Below are positions 52,694 to 62,540 of a stretch of DNA of 64,000 bases, in pieces. Origin of the DNA: Bordetella sp. 02P26C-1 (GTDB lineage Bacteria > Pseudomonadota > Gammaproteobacteria > Burkholderiales > Burkholderiaceae_B); NCBI RefSeq assembly GCF_009763255.1, contig NZ_WSJB01000006.1, positions 62,001 to 126,000 of the forward strand, written 5' to 3'. Numbering within the stretch: position 1 is the stretch's first letter; the number at the start of each line of letters is the position of its first letter. The notes under the pieces are model-generated. The model was given only the letters and a program-made list of their open reading frames with translations, ran no database searches and was not told where the DNA came from. The position numbers and the translations under genes were made by a program.

Positions 52694-55668
52694 CAGAGTT
52701 TCTCCGGGTGCGGTAGGTGGGCGGGCGGCGGGACATAGTCGTGCTGCGCCCATTTCTGCTGCACTGGGACACCCGAAATAGGCGTACGGCGACCATAGCG
52801 GAAGTTGTAGTCGGGCAGCGGTGAACCCGCGCCAGGGCGATCCAGAATCTCCAGCTTGACCGCGGTTTCTTTGTAGGCGGGCGTATTGACGTCTGGATCA
52901 TGGTGTTCGCCCGTCAGCAGATTCAGGCCCGGCTTGCCTTGATGAATGGGCATGAATAGCACGTTGCCATGCACGCGATCGGTGATCAGCGCGGGCACCT
53001 CTACGCTGCCGCGCCGCGAACTGACGCGCAGCCATGTGCCATCGCGAATGCCGCGTGCCTGGGCCAGTTGCGGGCTGACCTCGACAAACCAGTTGGGCAG
53101 TTGTCTGTCGATGCCGGGCGAACGACCGGTTTGGTTAGTGCCCTGGAAGTGTTCCAGCAAGCGCCCGTTGTTCAGCATCAGGTCGTAGTGTGCGTCGGCG
53201 GCCTCGTCCGGAGCTTGCCACGTTATCGGGTAAAGCGCGGCCTTGCCGTCTTCGGTGGGGAATTTGTCGGTGTAAAGCAAAGGCGTATCGGTTCCGTCGG
53301 GCCCGACGGGCCAGCATTGAGAGCCCCAGGCTTCGAGACGCTCATAACTGACGCCCCGAAATATCTCGGCCGTGGCGGCGACTTCTTCCATGATTTCCGA
53401 GGGGTGCTCATAGCCCCAGTCGTGGCCCATGCGGCGCGCGACCTCCTTCAATATCCACCAATCGGGCCTGCTGTTGCCCAGAGGCGGCATGACTTCGTAA
53501 AAGCGCTGGATACGGCGCTCCGTGTTGACAAAGGTGCCGTCTTTCTCGACGCTCGGGCATCCGGGCAGCACCACGTCAGCGAACTGCGCGGTGCGGCTAA
53601 GGAAAATATCCTGCACGACCAGGAATTCCAGTTTTTCGAATCCGGTATGGACGTTCTCGCTATGAGAGTCCGAGAACGCGGTTTCCTCGCCGATGATATA
53701 CATGGCCCGGATTTTGTCGCTATCGGCTTGCTGCACCATGGTGAAATTGTCCGCGCCCACGTTTGGCGATAGCTTGTCCTTGGGCACGCCCCAGGCGCGC
53801 GCCCATTTTTCGCGGATGGCCTCGTCGGTGACCTTTTCATAGCCGGGATAGACATTTTTCAAGCATCCAAAGTCGCTTGCGCCCTGCACGTTGTTATGCC
53901 CGCGCATGGGGTATCCGCCGGTGCCCGGTCGGCCATAGTTGCCGGTGACGAGTAACAGGTTCGATAAGGCGGTGCTGGTATCTGCGCCGTGACTATGCTG
54001 GGTGATTCCCATGGCCCACAGCAGGCATACCGACTTGGCCTGCCCTATCATTTCGGCCGCCTCAATGAGCGTAGCGAGCGGAATATCGGTCATTTCCGCC
54101 GCGTATTCCATGGTGAAGGGCGCTAACGAGCGTCGATATTCCTCGACTCCGTTGACACGGGTTTGCAGAAATGCCTCATCGGCATAGCCGTGCTCGAACA
54201 TATAGCGCGAGAATGCGCTCGCCCAGATCGTATCGGTACTGATCTTGGTACGCATGAAAATATCGGCCCGTTCGGCCATCTCGTGTTTACGCGGGTCCAC
54301 GACGATGAGCTTCTGGCCGCGCCGCTTCTTCGCGGCCTTGACGCGCGAGGCGATGACGGGGTGGTTTTCGGCCAGATTGCTGCCCACCAGCACCACCAGA
54401 TCGGCTTGCCCGATATCCTCGATCGTGCCGGCATCGCCACCATAACCCACGGTGCGAAACAGACCCAGGGTAGCGGGATTTTGGCAATAACGCGATGAGT
54501 TATCGACGTTGTTGGTGCCAATGATCATGCGCGCGATTTTCTGGGTCAGATAGGCCTCTTCGTTACTGGCCTTGCTCGAGCCGATAAACCCTATCGTGTC
54601 CGGGCCATAACGGTCGCGGTCTTTCAGCAGACGGTTCGCCACGAGGTCCAAGGCCTCGTCCCAGCCGGCTTCGCGGAATTTGCCATTCTCGCGGATAAGC
54701 GGCGTGGTGAGGCGCTTTTCGCTGTTGACGAAATCCCAGGCAAACTTGCCTTTTATGCAGGTGGACACGCCGTTGACCGGCGCCTCTTGCATGGGCTGCA
54801 CCTTCAGGATGTGGCGATCGCGGGTCCACATCTCAAAGCTGCATCCGACTCCGCAATAGGTGCAGACGGTTTTGGTGCGCTTGATCTCGGGCTGGCGCCA
54901 CGCCATATCCATGTTGGACAGCGCCATGACGGGCGGTGCCCCGATGGTGCGCTCGAGTTTTTTCACGATATCGATCATCGGACGCTTGATCGATTGCGGC
55001 AGCGCGGTGAAAGGGCCTGCGTCCGGCTGCATGGATTTCTCCAGGAGAGCATTACAGGGGCAGACGGTGACGCACTGGCCACAGCTCACGCAGCTGGAAT
55101 GATCGATGGACTGACCGCCATCCCATAGCACGCGCGGGTGCTCCATGCTGTAGTCGATGGTCAATGTCTCGTTGACCTGGACGTTCTGGCAGACTTCGAC
55201 GCAGCGTCCGCAGAGGATGCACTGGTCCGGGTCGTAGGTATAGAAGGCGCCGCTCTCGTCTTTCTCGTACGGCTTGCGCTTGAATTCATAGCGCTGGATA
55301 GGGATTTCCATATCGGCGACGGTGTTGTGCAGCGTACAGTCGCCAGTATTGTTTTCACAGACGGTGCAATAAAGTTCATGCTTGCCGAGCAAGCGGTCCA
55401 TGCCTTCTTCGCGTGCCGCGGTGGCGTTGTGCGTCTGAGAGGCCACCTGGAGTCCGTCGCGCGCCTCGACGGCGCAACCGCGCTGCAGTTCGCCGTCGAC
55501 CTCTACCCAGCAGACGTCGCAGGTCTGTAGCGGGCCCAATGTAGGGTGATAACAGACTTGGGGGAGATCGATGTCGTGCTTGGCCAGCACGTCTAATAAG
55601 GGCTGACCCGTTACCGCCGTCAGCGGCCGTCCATCGTAGAAAACGGTGCAAGATGCCGCGCTGCCCAT
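52693..55668 (-). CDS. fdhF: Formate dehydrogenase alpha subunit, molybdopterin and iron-sulfur protein
   Basis: Cytosolic-type formate dehydrogenase of 991 residues. A [2Fe-2S] domain (CYHPTLGPLQTCDVCWVE) comes first, then a His-Cys3 cluster (CTVCENNTGDCTLHN) and two ferredoxin clusters (CILCGRCVEVC, CVSCGQCVTVC). A [4Fe-4S]/molybdopterin domain starts at CTYCGVGCSF. The active-site position is cysteine (SRYCQNPATLGLF), not selenocysteine. A strong ribosome site (AAGGAGGATTC) precedes the ATG. No beta or gamma subunit is adjacent, only DUF1641; the electron acceptor is therefore uncertain. It lacks a signal peptide. Confidence 0.94.
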   Translation of the reverse strand: MGSAASCTVFYDGRPLTAVTGQPLLDVLAKHDIDLPQVCYHPTLGPLQTCDVCWVEVDGELQRGCAVEARDGLQVASQTHNATAAREEGMDRLLGKHELYCTVCENNTGDCTLHNTVADMEIPIQRYEFKRKPYEKDESGAFYTYDPDQCILCGRCVEVCQNVQVNETLTIDYSMEHPRVLWDGGQSIDHSSCVSCGQCVTVCPCNALLEKSMQPDAGPFTALPQSIKRPMIDIVKKLERTIGAPPVMALSNMDMAWRQPEIKRTKTVCTYCGVGCSFEMWTRDRHILKVQPMQEAPVNGVSTCIKGKFAWDFVNSEKRLTTPLIRENGKFREAGWDEALDLVANRLLKDRDRYGPDTIGFIGSSKASNEEAYLTQKIARMIIGTNNVDNSSRYCQNPATLGLFRTVGYGGDAGTIEDIGQADLVVLVGSNLAENHPVIASRVKAAKKRRGQKLIVVDPRKHEMAERADIFMRTKISTDTIWASAFSRYMFEHGYADEAFLQTRVNGVEEYRRSLAPFTMEYAAEMTDIPLATLIEAAEMIGQAKSVCLLWAMGITQHSHGADTSTALSNLLLVTGNYGRPGTGGYPMRGHNNVQGASDFGCLKNVYPGYEKVTDEAIREKWARAWGVPKDKLSPNVGADNFTMVQQADSDKIRAMYIIGEETAFSDSHSENVHTGFEKLEFLVVQDIFLSRTAQFADVVLPGCPSVEKDGTFVNTERRIQRFYEVMPPLGNSRPDWWILKEVARRMGHDWGYEHPSEIMEEVAATAEIFRGVSYERLEAWGSQCWPVGPDGTDTPLLYTDKFPTEDGKAALYPITWQAPDEAADAHYDLMLNNGRLLEHFQGTNQTGRSPGIDRQLPNWFVEVSPQLAQARGIRDGTWLRVSSRRGSVEVPALITDRVHGNVLFMPIHQGKPGLNLLTGEHHDPDVNTPAYKETAVKLEILDRPGAGSPLPDYNFRYGRRTPISGVPVQQKWAQHDYVPPPAHLPHPEKL

Positions 55669-56039
55669 GAATCCTCCTTCAGGTGGAGAGCGTGCGCTGG
55701 GGGTTCTGCCAGACCGCTCCGGTGGATTTCGTTACGTCGGGCCACGTCAGCAACTCGCATTCCTGCTTTAAGCGAATTGTCAGTTTCGATAGCAACCAGG
55801 CGCCCGGGCATGCAAAAACCCGCTTGCGTACAAGTCGATAATCTGACAACAATGTCAGCTTATTGTCAGCTTGGCTCCTCGAGTGCCCGGCCCGACTGAG
55901 CCGCTGCCGTATCGCGATGCTGGACCTTTTACGCCAACGAATGCCGCGCATACTCTTCAGGGTCGACGAACAGAATTCGTCGTCACTGCGCGCGGGATCG
56001 CCCTTGCTTCATTGACATTGTGCGGAGCCTGTCGAACCC
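55669..56039. promoter_or_regulatory. Divergent fdhF-permease promoter region with TGTCAG repeats
   Basis: 371 bp without a gene. TGTCAGCTT occurs twice, 11 bp apart (55853-55861 and 55864-55872), and CTGACA (55843-55848) makes an inverted pair with the first copy. Repeats spaced one helical turn apart suit a dimeric response-regulator-type activator. Which promoter it serves is not clear. Confidence 0.5.
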
Positions 56040-57434
56040 ATGAACGACGCATCTACGACGCCAGCAGTCCCTCGTAGCGAATCATCCGCCCGCCCGGCCG
56101 GCGTGTTGTCCGTATTCGATGCGATTGTCATCATGGTGGGGCTCGTCGTCGGGGTGGGAATTTTCAAGACCCCGTCGATCGTCGCGGCGAATGTCGCCTC
56201 GGAATGGGCGTTTATCGGGGTATGGATTGCGGGGGGCCTCATTACCCTGGTGGGTGCGCTGTGCTACGCCGAGCTGGCGTCGGCGGAGCCGCATGCGGGC
56301 GGCGAATATCATTTTCTGTCGCGCGCGTATGGCAAGCCGGTGGCCATGCTGTTTGGCTGGGCGCGCTGCACCGTCATTCAAACCGGCGCGATCGCGGCGG
56401 TCGCGTTCATGTTGGGCGACTACATCAGCCAGATTTTGCCGCTGGGTGCCTATAGCTCGGCGATCTATGCCGCGCTGTCGGTGTTGTTCTTTACCGGCGT
56501 AAACATCATTGGGACGACGCAAAGCAAGACGCTGCAGGTGCTCGTCACCTTCATCGAGATCGGCGCGCTGGCTGCGGTGATTCTGTTTGGGTTTTTCGGT
56601 AGCGCGACGGCGCCCGTTGCCCCCGCCCCTACGTTGCCCGTGGAGACTGCTGCGCTAGGCACCGCGATGATTTTCGTATTGCTGACGTATGGAGGCTGGA
56701 ATGAAGCGGCCTATCTGACCGGCGAGCTGAAAGACGCGCGACGTAATATCCCGAAAGTGCTGGCGCTGGGATCGTTCATCCTGATCGCTCTGTACACCCT
56801 GGCGAACCTGGCGCTGTTGTCGATATTGGGGTTGGAAGGCCTGCGCACATCGGAAGCCGTGGCGGCTGACATGATGCGCGTAGTCGCGGGCCCATCGGGC
56901 GAAACGATAGTCACGCTCGCGGTGGTGGTGGCCGCCGTCTCCACGCTGAATGCCACGATCTTCACCGGCTCTCGCGTGTTTTATGCGATGGCGCAAGACC
57001 TGCCCGCGTTGCGCTGGGTTGGCGTTTGGGATGGTCGGGGAAAGACACCAGCCAATGGCCACATCACGCAGGGCGTCATCACCTTGGCGCTGATTGCGAT
57101 GGGCGCCATCACGCGAGATGGATTCAAGGCAATGGTCGACTATACGGCGCCAGTGTTCTGGGGGTTTTTGCTGCTCGTGGGCGTGGCGGTTTTCGTCATG
57201 CGTTGGCGTTATCCCGACCGTAGACCTCCATACCGTGTGCCGCTCTACCCGGTCACGCCCATCCTGTTCTGCCTGACTTGCGCCTACATGCTGCACGCGA
57301 GCGTCATGTATACCGGTGTCGCGGGGCTGGCGGGACTGGCCGTGCTGGCCGCGGGCTTGCCCATTTTGCTGTTGCGCAAGAAAGCCGACGCGCCGATAGT
57401 CGCGGCAGCGTTACGCGATGACGTTTCCACCTGA
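56040..57434 (+). CDS. APC-family amino acid permease
   Basis: Secondary amino-acid transporter of 464 residues with about twelve hydrophobic segments and the APC N-terminal motif VGLVVGVGIFKTPSIVAANV. EYHFLSRAYG and a conserved NIPKVL loop are also visible. The substrate is not evident; the family covers cationic, neutral and other amino acids. It is a single-gene unit before the exported methyltransferase (26 bp gap). No strong ribosome site precedes the ATG. Confidence 0.9.
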   Translation: MNDASTTPAVPRSESSARPAGVLSVFDAIVIMVGLVVGVGIFKTPSIVAANVASEWAFIGVWIAGGLITLVGALCYAELASAEPHAGGEYHFLSRAYGKPVAMLFGWARCTVIQTGAIAAVAFMLGDYISQILPLGAYSSAIYAALSVLFFTGVNIIGTTQSKTLQVLVTFIEIGALAAVILFGFFGSATAPVAPAPTLPVETAALGTAMIFVLLTYGGWNEAAYLTGELKDARRNIPKVLALGSFILIALYTLANLALLSILGLEGLRTSEAVAADMMRVVAGPSGETIVTLAVVVAAVSTLNATIFTGSRVFYAMAQDLPALRWVGVWDGRGKTPANGHITQGVITLALIAMGAITRDGFKAMVDYTAPVFWGFLLLVGVAVFVMRWRYPDRRPPYRVPLYPVTPILFCLTCAYMLHASVMYTGVAGLAGLAVLAAGLPILLLRKKADAPIVAAALRDDVST

Positions 57435-57460
57435 AGCCCTCCCAAGCCTGGAGAAAGTCC

Positions 57461-58285
57461 ATGAAAGCGATGCAGCACTCTTTAGCAGCCGTAGTCGTGT
57501 CGATCTTTGCCTTGCAGGGCAGTGCCTGGGGTCAGCAGGCTGCCTCGGCGACGAATAAGTACCAGCCCACGGTTGGCCAGGCCGGCAAAGATGTGGTCTG
57601 GGTACCGACCCCGCAGGCGCTGGTCGACCGCATGCTGGACATGGCGCAGCTGACACCGCAGGACCGGCTTGTCGATCTGGGTTCCGGTGATGGGCGCACG
57701 GTCATCACGGCGGCGCAACGCGGCATCCCGTCGCGCGGGATCGAATTCAACCCGGACATGGTGGTGCTGGCCAAGCAGGCTGCCCGCGACGCTGGTGTAG
57801 AGGATAAAGCGGTATTCGAGGAAGGCGACATTTTCAAAACCGACTTCTCCGAAGCCACCGTGGTGACAATGTTCTTGTTGCCCAGTTTGAACGTCAAGCT
57901 GCGCCCCACGCTACTCGATATGAAGCCGGGCACGCGCATTTTGTCGAACTCTTTCACTATGGACGATTGGGAACCCGACGAGACGGCGCGCGCAGTAAAA
58001 GACTGCTCGGCCTACTGCAGCGCGTATAAATGGATCGTGCCGGCCAAGGTCGCGGGCACTTGGAATATGGATGGCAAGGAGTTGGTGTTGCGACAGAAAT
58101 ACCAAATGCTAGAGGGCGCGATGCGCGACAACGGCAACGAGCTACCCATTAGCAACGGCCGTTTGACGGGGGACGAAATTCAGTTCGCGGTGGGAGGCCA
58201 AACCTACACCGGCAAAGTCTCGGGCGATAAGATGCAAGGCAGTGTGCAAGGTCAGGGCACCTGGACGGCGCAACGCGCGAGTTAG
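57461..58285 (+). CDS. Signal-peptide-bearing SAM-methyltransferase-fold protein
   Basis: 274 residues; ATG follows CTGGAGAAAGTCC. A Sec signal peptide (LAAVVVSIFALQGSAWGQQ) starts it, so the protein is predicted exported. A class I methyltransferase core follows, with motif I VDLGSGDGRTVI and IEFNPDMVVLAKQAA. The C-terminal ~75 residues are beta-rich (MDGKELVLRQKYQ, GDEIQFAVGGQTYTGKVSG). SAM is not known to be available in the periplasm, so either the signal is not used or the fold has another role. No ligand or substrate can be read. Confidence 0.82.
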   Translation: MKAMQHSLAAVVVSIFALQGSAWGQQAASATNKYQPTVGQAGKDVVWVPTPQALVDRMLDMAQLTPQDRLVDLGSGDGRTVITAAQRGIPSRGIEFNPDMVVLAKQAARDAGVEDKAVFEEGDIFKTDFSEATVVTMFLLPSLNVKLRPTLLDMKPGTRILSNSFTMDDWEPDETARAVKDCSAYCSAYKWIVPAKVAGTWNMDGKELVLRQKYQMLEGAMRDNGNELPISNGRLTGDEIQFAVGGQTYTGKVSGDKMQGSVQGQGTWTAQRAS

Positions 58286-58333
58286 ACCACGGTGCTTGCC
58301 ACAGGACCCGCGTGCAAGGACAATCTCTCCCCA

Positions 58334-58353
58334 GCCGGCGCGGGCCGGCCTTT
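58334..58353 (+). terminator. Small GC hairpin
   Basis: GCCGGC / GCCGGC with a 4 nt loop, followed by CTTTC, 49 bp after the exported methyltransferase gene. Weak terminator candidate. Confidence 0.4.
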
Positions 58354-58371
58354 CGACGCCGGATACTGCCC

Positions 58372-58917
58372 ATGACCACTTTCGTTCCTCCTAGCTACGA
58401 CAACGCGCCCGATACCACCTGGTGCACGGCCGATTTGTGCGATCTGGCGTTGAACGATCCCACGCTTGAGCTGCGGATACTGCCGCCGGCGTACCGAACG
58501 TATGGCGGTCGCAGCTGGTATTTCGGGGAAATTGTCACAGTGGATGCGCCCCGGCCTGGAGGCGCGATGTCCCTGGCGCCTTTGCTATCGCAACCGGGAA
58601 ACAATCGGGTGTTGCTGGTTGATGCGCAAGGCAGCCCCACCCAAGCCATCCTGGGCGACCGCATGGCGGCCATGGCGGTACAAAACGGCTGGAGCGGCAT
58701 CGTGATACACGGTTATGTGCGTGACACCCGGATATTGGCACGCATGCCCGTGGGGGTTCATGCCTTGGGTTCTATACCGACGCGCGCTGCCGAAATGCCG
58801 CCAGCCGCTGCGGCTCCTCAGGTGACGATCCATGGACATAGGGTGAAGTCGGGGGAATGGCTGTACGCCGACGAAGACGGTGTGATCGTGCTGGCGCGGC
58901 GGCATACGGCGGCTTGA
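58372..58917 (+). CDS. RraA-like protein
   Basis: 181 residues from ATG 58372. The RraA/HMG-aldolase core GDRMAAMAVQNGWSGIVIHGYVRD is present, with N-terminal STADLCDL-like residues (CTADLCDL). Family members either inhibit RNase E or act as 4-hydroxy-4-methyl-2-oxoglutarate aldolases; both share this fold. A cluster with oxo-acid genes elsewhere in the window does not decide. It is convergent with the TonB receptor gene. Confidence 0.85.
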   Translation: MTTFVPPSYDNAPDTTWCTADLCDLALNDPTLELRILPPAYRTYGGRSWYFGEIVTVDAPRPGGAMSLAPLLSQPGNNRVLLVDAQGSPTQAILGDRMAAMAVQNGWSGIVIHGYVRDTRILARMPVGVHALGSIPTRAAEMPPAAAAPQVTIHGHRVKSGEWLYADEDGVIVLARRHTAA

Positions 58918-58925
58918 GCTCCCGA

Positions 58926-61067
58926 TCAGAACGCGTACGACGCCACCAAGCCCGCGCTCCAGTTGCGACCGGCTGCGGGCTCGAAATACCGTCCGTTGCC
59001 ATCATTGACGATCACCGATCCGATATATTCGCGATTAAAGAGGTTGTCGACGCGTGCGTAGGCGTCCCACGTCCAGGCGCGGTGCTGCCATCGGTAGCCT
59101 GTCGAGAGTGACGCCACGAAGTAGCCGGCCGCGGAATCGCTATTGGCGTCATCCACATATACCTTGCCCATGAAGCGCCCTTCTACGCCAGCACGCCAGC
59201 CTTGCTCGGGCGCCCAGGCCAGCGCGCCATACAACATGTGTTGCGCTATGCCGGGGATCCGATTCCCCGAGCGGATTCCAGAGTCGCTGACGTTATCGCG
59301 ATAGCGTGCGTTGATCCACGTATAGGCCAGGTCGGCACGCCAATCAGATGCGACGCGTCCGCTCCAGGCGGCCTCGATGCCGCTGCGGCGCGTGCGCCCG
59401 GCATTGCGATAGGAGGTACGTCCGTTAAAGTTTTCCGCGGCCACGATCTCGTTGCGGGTTTCGGTATGAAAAATCGCGAGTGAAAACAACCCTTGACCGG
59501 CTTCGGATTTGTAGCCGATCTCGTAGTTATCGCTAATGGCGGGCTTCAAGCCGAGATTTAACCCTGCCCGTCCGTCAGGCCGATAGGACACTTCGTTCGT
59601 CGTAGGGGTTTCGAAGCCCTGCCCATAGGAGGCGTAGAGCGAACTGGATGGCGTCAGCGCATAACGCAGCGATGTCACCGGTAATGCTCTGCGATATCGT
59701 GCGCTACCGCTATCGTCCGCATTGCCGTCAGACAGGTAATGATCGTCGGAGTCGAATTTGACGGTGCTATATCGCAGACCCGCGTCCAGTGTCCAGCGCG
59801 GCGCGAAATTCCATGAGGCCTGCACATAAGGATCAATGTTGTAGACGCGATTGGTTTCGTCGCGGCGCAGTCGCCCTTTTACCCCTAAGTCAGTGGGCGC
59901 AAAAGGCGGGCCGGTAAAGTTCTCATATCCCTTGCGGTCTTCATGCAGACTGTCGTAGCCCAGGCCCGCCACCAGGGTTAAGGGCTGCCCGGCCAGCTGC
60001 GAACGCGTGGTCCAGCGCAGATCCAGCCCGCCGTATTGACGCTTCAAGCCGATGACACCGCCCGCGTGGCCCGGATTCAACTGCGCGGCGGGAGGTATCG
60101 ACAGGTACTGCGTCATATCGCGCTGCCCAAAGTACACCATCGCGCGCAACTCATTGTCGGCATCGATCTGCCGCTCATACAGCAGCCCGCCTTGGGTCTG
60201 CCGTACCGTCTTGCGCGTGTTGTACTGGCTGGCCTGAGGCGTGGCCTGTCGCGGATCGTCTTCATACTGGGCGCGCGTCAGGCCCAGTGGATCTTGTGCT
60301 TTCACGTCGACGCTATTGACGATCACGGTTAATCGGCTGTTATCGTCTAGTTGCAGGCCAAGTTTGGCATTGCCCAGATTCTTGCGCGCAGCACTGTGTT
60401 CGCGATAGCCATCGGTGGTCAATCGATTGACGCTCAGCACATAGTCAAAATCGCCCTTTGCGCCGCTGGCTTTGAGGCCATAGCTGTAGGTGCCGTAGCT
60501 ACCGGCGGATGCCTTCGCCTGAAGTCGCGGTGGTGCTTCGCCTTCTTCGGTGAATACTTGTACGACGCCACCCGCGGAGTTGCCATACAGCGCCGAGAAC
60601 GGGCCGCGCAATACCTCTATGCGCTCCACCGACGCAATGTCGATGTTAGACGTCTGTCCCTGGCCGTCTGGCATAGTGGCGGGTATGCCGTCGACATACA
60701 AACGCACCCCACGCACGCCGAACGTGGAACGCGCGCCGAAACCCCGGATGGATAACTGCAAGTCCTGCGCGTAATTCCAGCGGTCCTGTATCTGCAGTCC
60801 AGGCACGCCACCCAGTCCTTCGGCCAGATCGATGCCGGGTGAATCGAACCGCAGGCGTTCTCCATCGACCACGCTGACCGACGCGGGAATGTCGAGCAAG
60901 GCTGCGCTGTAATGGATGCTAGTGACAATGACCGGCGCTAAGGTGGGAACTTCCGCCTCCTGCACCGCAGTCTGCGCTGCGCTTTCGATCAATGGCAACA
61001 GGAGTCCGCATAATGTGAGCAGTGTACGAGGGGGCTTGCGGATAAAGCGGGCTCGGTGCAGGGTCAT
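58926..61067 (-). CDS. TonB-dependent outer-membrane receptor, PqqU/YncD-like candidate
   Basis: 713-residue ligand-gated porin. Signal peptide (LLTLCGLLLPLIESAAQ), a TonB-box-like APVIVTS, a plug domain with GIDLAEGLGGVPGLQIQDR, VRLYVDGIPATMPDGQGQTSNIDIASVERIEVLRGP and NSAGGVVQVFT, then a 22-strand-type barrel ending in ASYAF. It lies 126 bp after a PQQ-type sugar dehydrogenase gene, on the same strand. E. coli YncD (PqqU) imports PQQ, so PQQ is a plausible ligand here; a ferric siderophore cannot be excluded. No ribosome site is clear. Confidence 0.88.
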   Translation of the reverse strand: MTLHRARFIRKPPRTLLTLCGLLLPLIESAAQTAVQEAEVPTLAPVIVTSIHYSAALLDIPASVSVVDGERLRFDSPGIDLAEGLGGVPGLQIQDRWNYAQDLQLSIRGFGARSTFGVRGVRLYVDGIPATMPDGQGQTSNIDIASVERIEVLRGPFSALYGNSAGGVVQVFTEEGEAPPRLQAKASAGSYGTYSYGLKASGAKGDFDYVLSVNRLTTDGYREHSAARKNLGNAKLGLQLDDNSRLTVIVNSVDVKAQDPLGLTRAQYEDDPRQATPQASQYNTRKTVRQTQGGLLYERQIDADNELRAMVYFGQRDMTQYLSIPPAAQLNPGHAGGVIGLKRQYGGLDLRWTTRSQLAGQPLTLVAGLGYDSLHEDRKGYENFTGPPFAPTDLGVKGRLRRDETNRVYNIDPYVQASWNFAPRWTLDAGLRYSTVKFDSDDHYLSDGNADDSGSARYRRALPVTSLRYALTPSSSLYASYGQGFETPTTNEVSYRPDGRAGLNLGLKPAISDNYEIGYKSEAGQGLFSLAIFHTETRNEIVAAENFNGRTSYRNAGRTRRSGIEAAWSGRVASDWRADLAYTWINARYRDNVSDSGIRSGNRIPGIAQHMLYGALAWAPEQGWRAGVEGRFMGKVYVDDANSDSAAGYFVASLSTGYRWQHRAWTWDAYARVDNLFNREYIGSVIVNDGNGRYFEPAAGRNWSAGLVASYAF

Positions 61068-61193
61068 TGAGGCGCTATCGGGTTAGTCAGGCGGACTGTG
61101 AATTGGGCCGCTCGGGAATCTGTCTCTGGACTCCATCGTAAGCGGCCCGAGCGCCGGGTACCAACCGAACCAGGCGCTGCGATGCGGGTGACG

Positions 61194-62540
61194 CTATCTC
61201 AGCTGCGCCAACGCCGTGGGTTCTGTCGTCGCATCGGGCTGTGCGGCCTGCGATCCCTGTGTAGGCGTCACGCGCCAAACCGTATTCGATAAGTCGTCGG
61301 CCACGATCAGTGCCCCGCGCGGATCGACCGTCACGCCAACGGGGCGGCCTCTGGTTTTACCATCGCTATCGCGAAAGCCGGCCACGAAATCCTGCGGTGG
61401 CCCAGAGGGACGCCCGTCGGTAAACGGTACGAACACGACCTTATAGCCAGCCGGTTCGCGCCGGTTCCAGCTACCGTGTTCGCCGACGAACGCTCCATTG
61501 GCAAATTCGGCCCCCATCGATTCATTGGAAAATGCCACACCCAGCGCGGCAACATGCGACCCGAGCGCGTAATCCGGCTTAATTGCCGAAGCGACTTTGT
61601 CCGGGTTCTGAGGCCGCACCCGCTCGTCGACATTCTGTCCCCAGTAGCTGTATGGCCACCCGTAGAAGGCGCCTTCCTTCACCGAAGTCAGATAGTCTGG
61701 GACCAGATCTGAACCGATCTCATCGCGTTCATTGACGACCGCCCACAATTGCTGCGTCTGCGGGTTTATCGCCAACGCCGTGGGATTGCGCAGCCCGGTG
61801 GCAAAGGTCTTCGTTTCGCCGGTCTGCGCATTAATACGCCAGACCCGTGCACGGTCGGCCTCGGCGGTCATGCCGCGCTCGGTGATGTTGCTATTCGAAC
61901 CGATACCGACATACAGATATTGGCCATCGGCACTGGCCGTCATGGCCTTGGTCCAGTGATGGTTGATCTCCGATGGCAGGGGCGTCACGGTTTCCGGTGG
62001 CCCACTGGCTCGAGTCTGCCCGGGCTGGTAACCAAAGCGAACGACAGCGTCCTGATTGGCGACGTAAAGGTTGTTGCCGATCAGCGCGAGGCCATACGGG
62101 GCATTCAATCCTTCGGCGAAGACGGATTGTTCGTACGTTCCATCGCCCTCGGGATCTCTCAATAACGTCAGACGGTTGCCACCCTTTACCGGGCTAGTGC
62201 CTTTGGCTTTGATAATCCCGGCGATCACGTCCTTGGGCGTGATTTTGGCCGCGTTGCCACCCCGCCCTTCGGCCACCAGAATGTCGCCATTGGGCAGCAA
62301 CAAAGTCTGGCGAGGGATCTGCAAATCCTTGGCGATCGCGGTGATGGTGAATCCTTCCGGGACGGTGGGCATTTTGTCGCCCCATTCCGTCGGTTCCGCG
62401 ATCACCATATCGGGCAGCAATCCACGCTCGGGCTTAGGGAGTTGCGGATCGGGCCCCACCTGGGCCGATCCCGATTGTGCGCCGCAGATACCCGCTGCAG
62501 TCATCAAGGGTATGGCGGCGAGCGAACGTAGGTATTTCAT
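61194..62540 (-). CDS. PQQ-type sorbosone/sugar dehydrogenase
   Basis: Periplasmic six-bladed beta-propeller of the PQQ-dependent soluble aldose sugar dehydrogenase family, 448 residues. The signal peptide ends near GICGAQSG. Motifs include ILVAEGRGGNAAKITPKDV, LNAPYGLALIGNNLYVAN, SEINHHWTK and GLRNPTALAINPQT, VGEHGSWNR and DDLSNTVWRVTP. It would oxidise a sugar or aldehyde and pass electrons to the respiratory chain. No PQQ biosynthesis genes are nearby. Its ATG overlaps the DUF2231 stop by 4 bp. Confidence 0.88.
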   Translation of the reverse strand: MKYLRSLAAIPLMTAAGICGAQSGSAQVGPDPQLPKPERGLLPDMVIAEPTEWGDKMPTVPEGFTITAIAKDLQIPRQTLLLPNGDILVAEGRGGNAAKITPKDVIAGIIKAKGTSPVKGGNRLTLLRDPEGDGTYEQSVFAEGLNAPYGLALIGNNLYVANQDAVVRFGYQPGQTRASGPPETVTPLPSEINHHWTKAMTASADGQYLYVGIGSNSNITERGMTAEADRARVWRINAQTGETKTFATGLRNPTALAINPQTQQLWAVVNERDEIGSDLVPDYLTSVKEGAFYGWPYSYWGQNVDERVRPQNPDKVASAIKPDYALGSHVAALGVAFSNESMGAEFANGAFVGEHGSWNRREPAGYKVVFVPFTDGRPSGPPQDFVAGFRDSDGKTRGRPVGVTVDPRGALIVADDLSNTVWRVTPTQGSQAAQPDATTEPTALAQLR

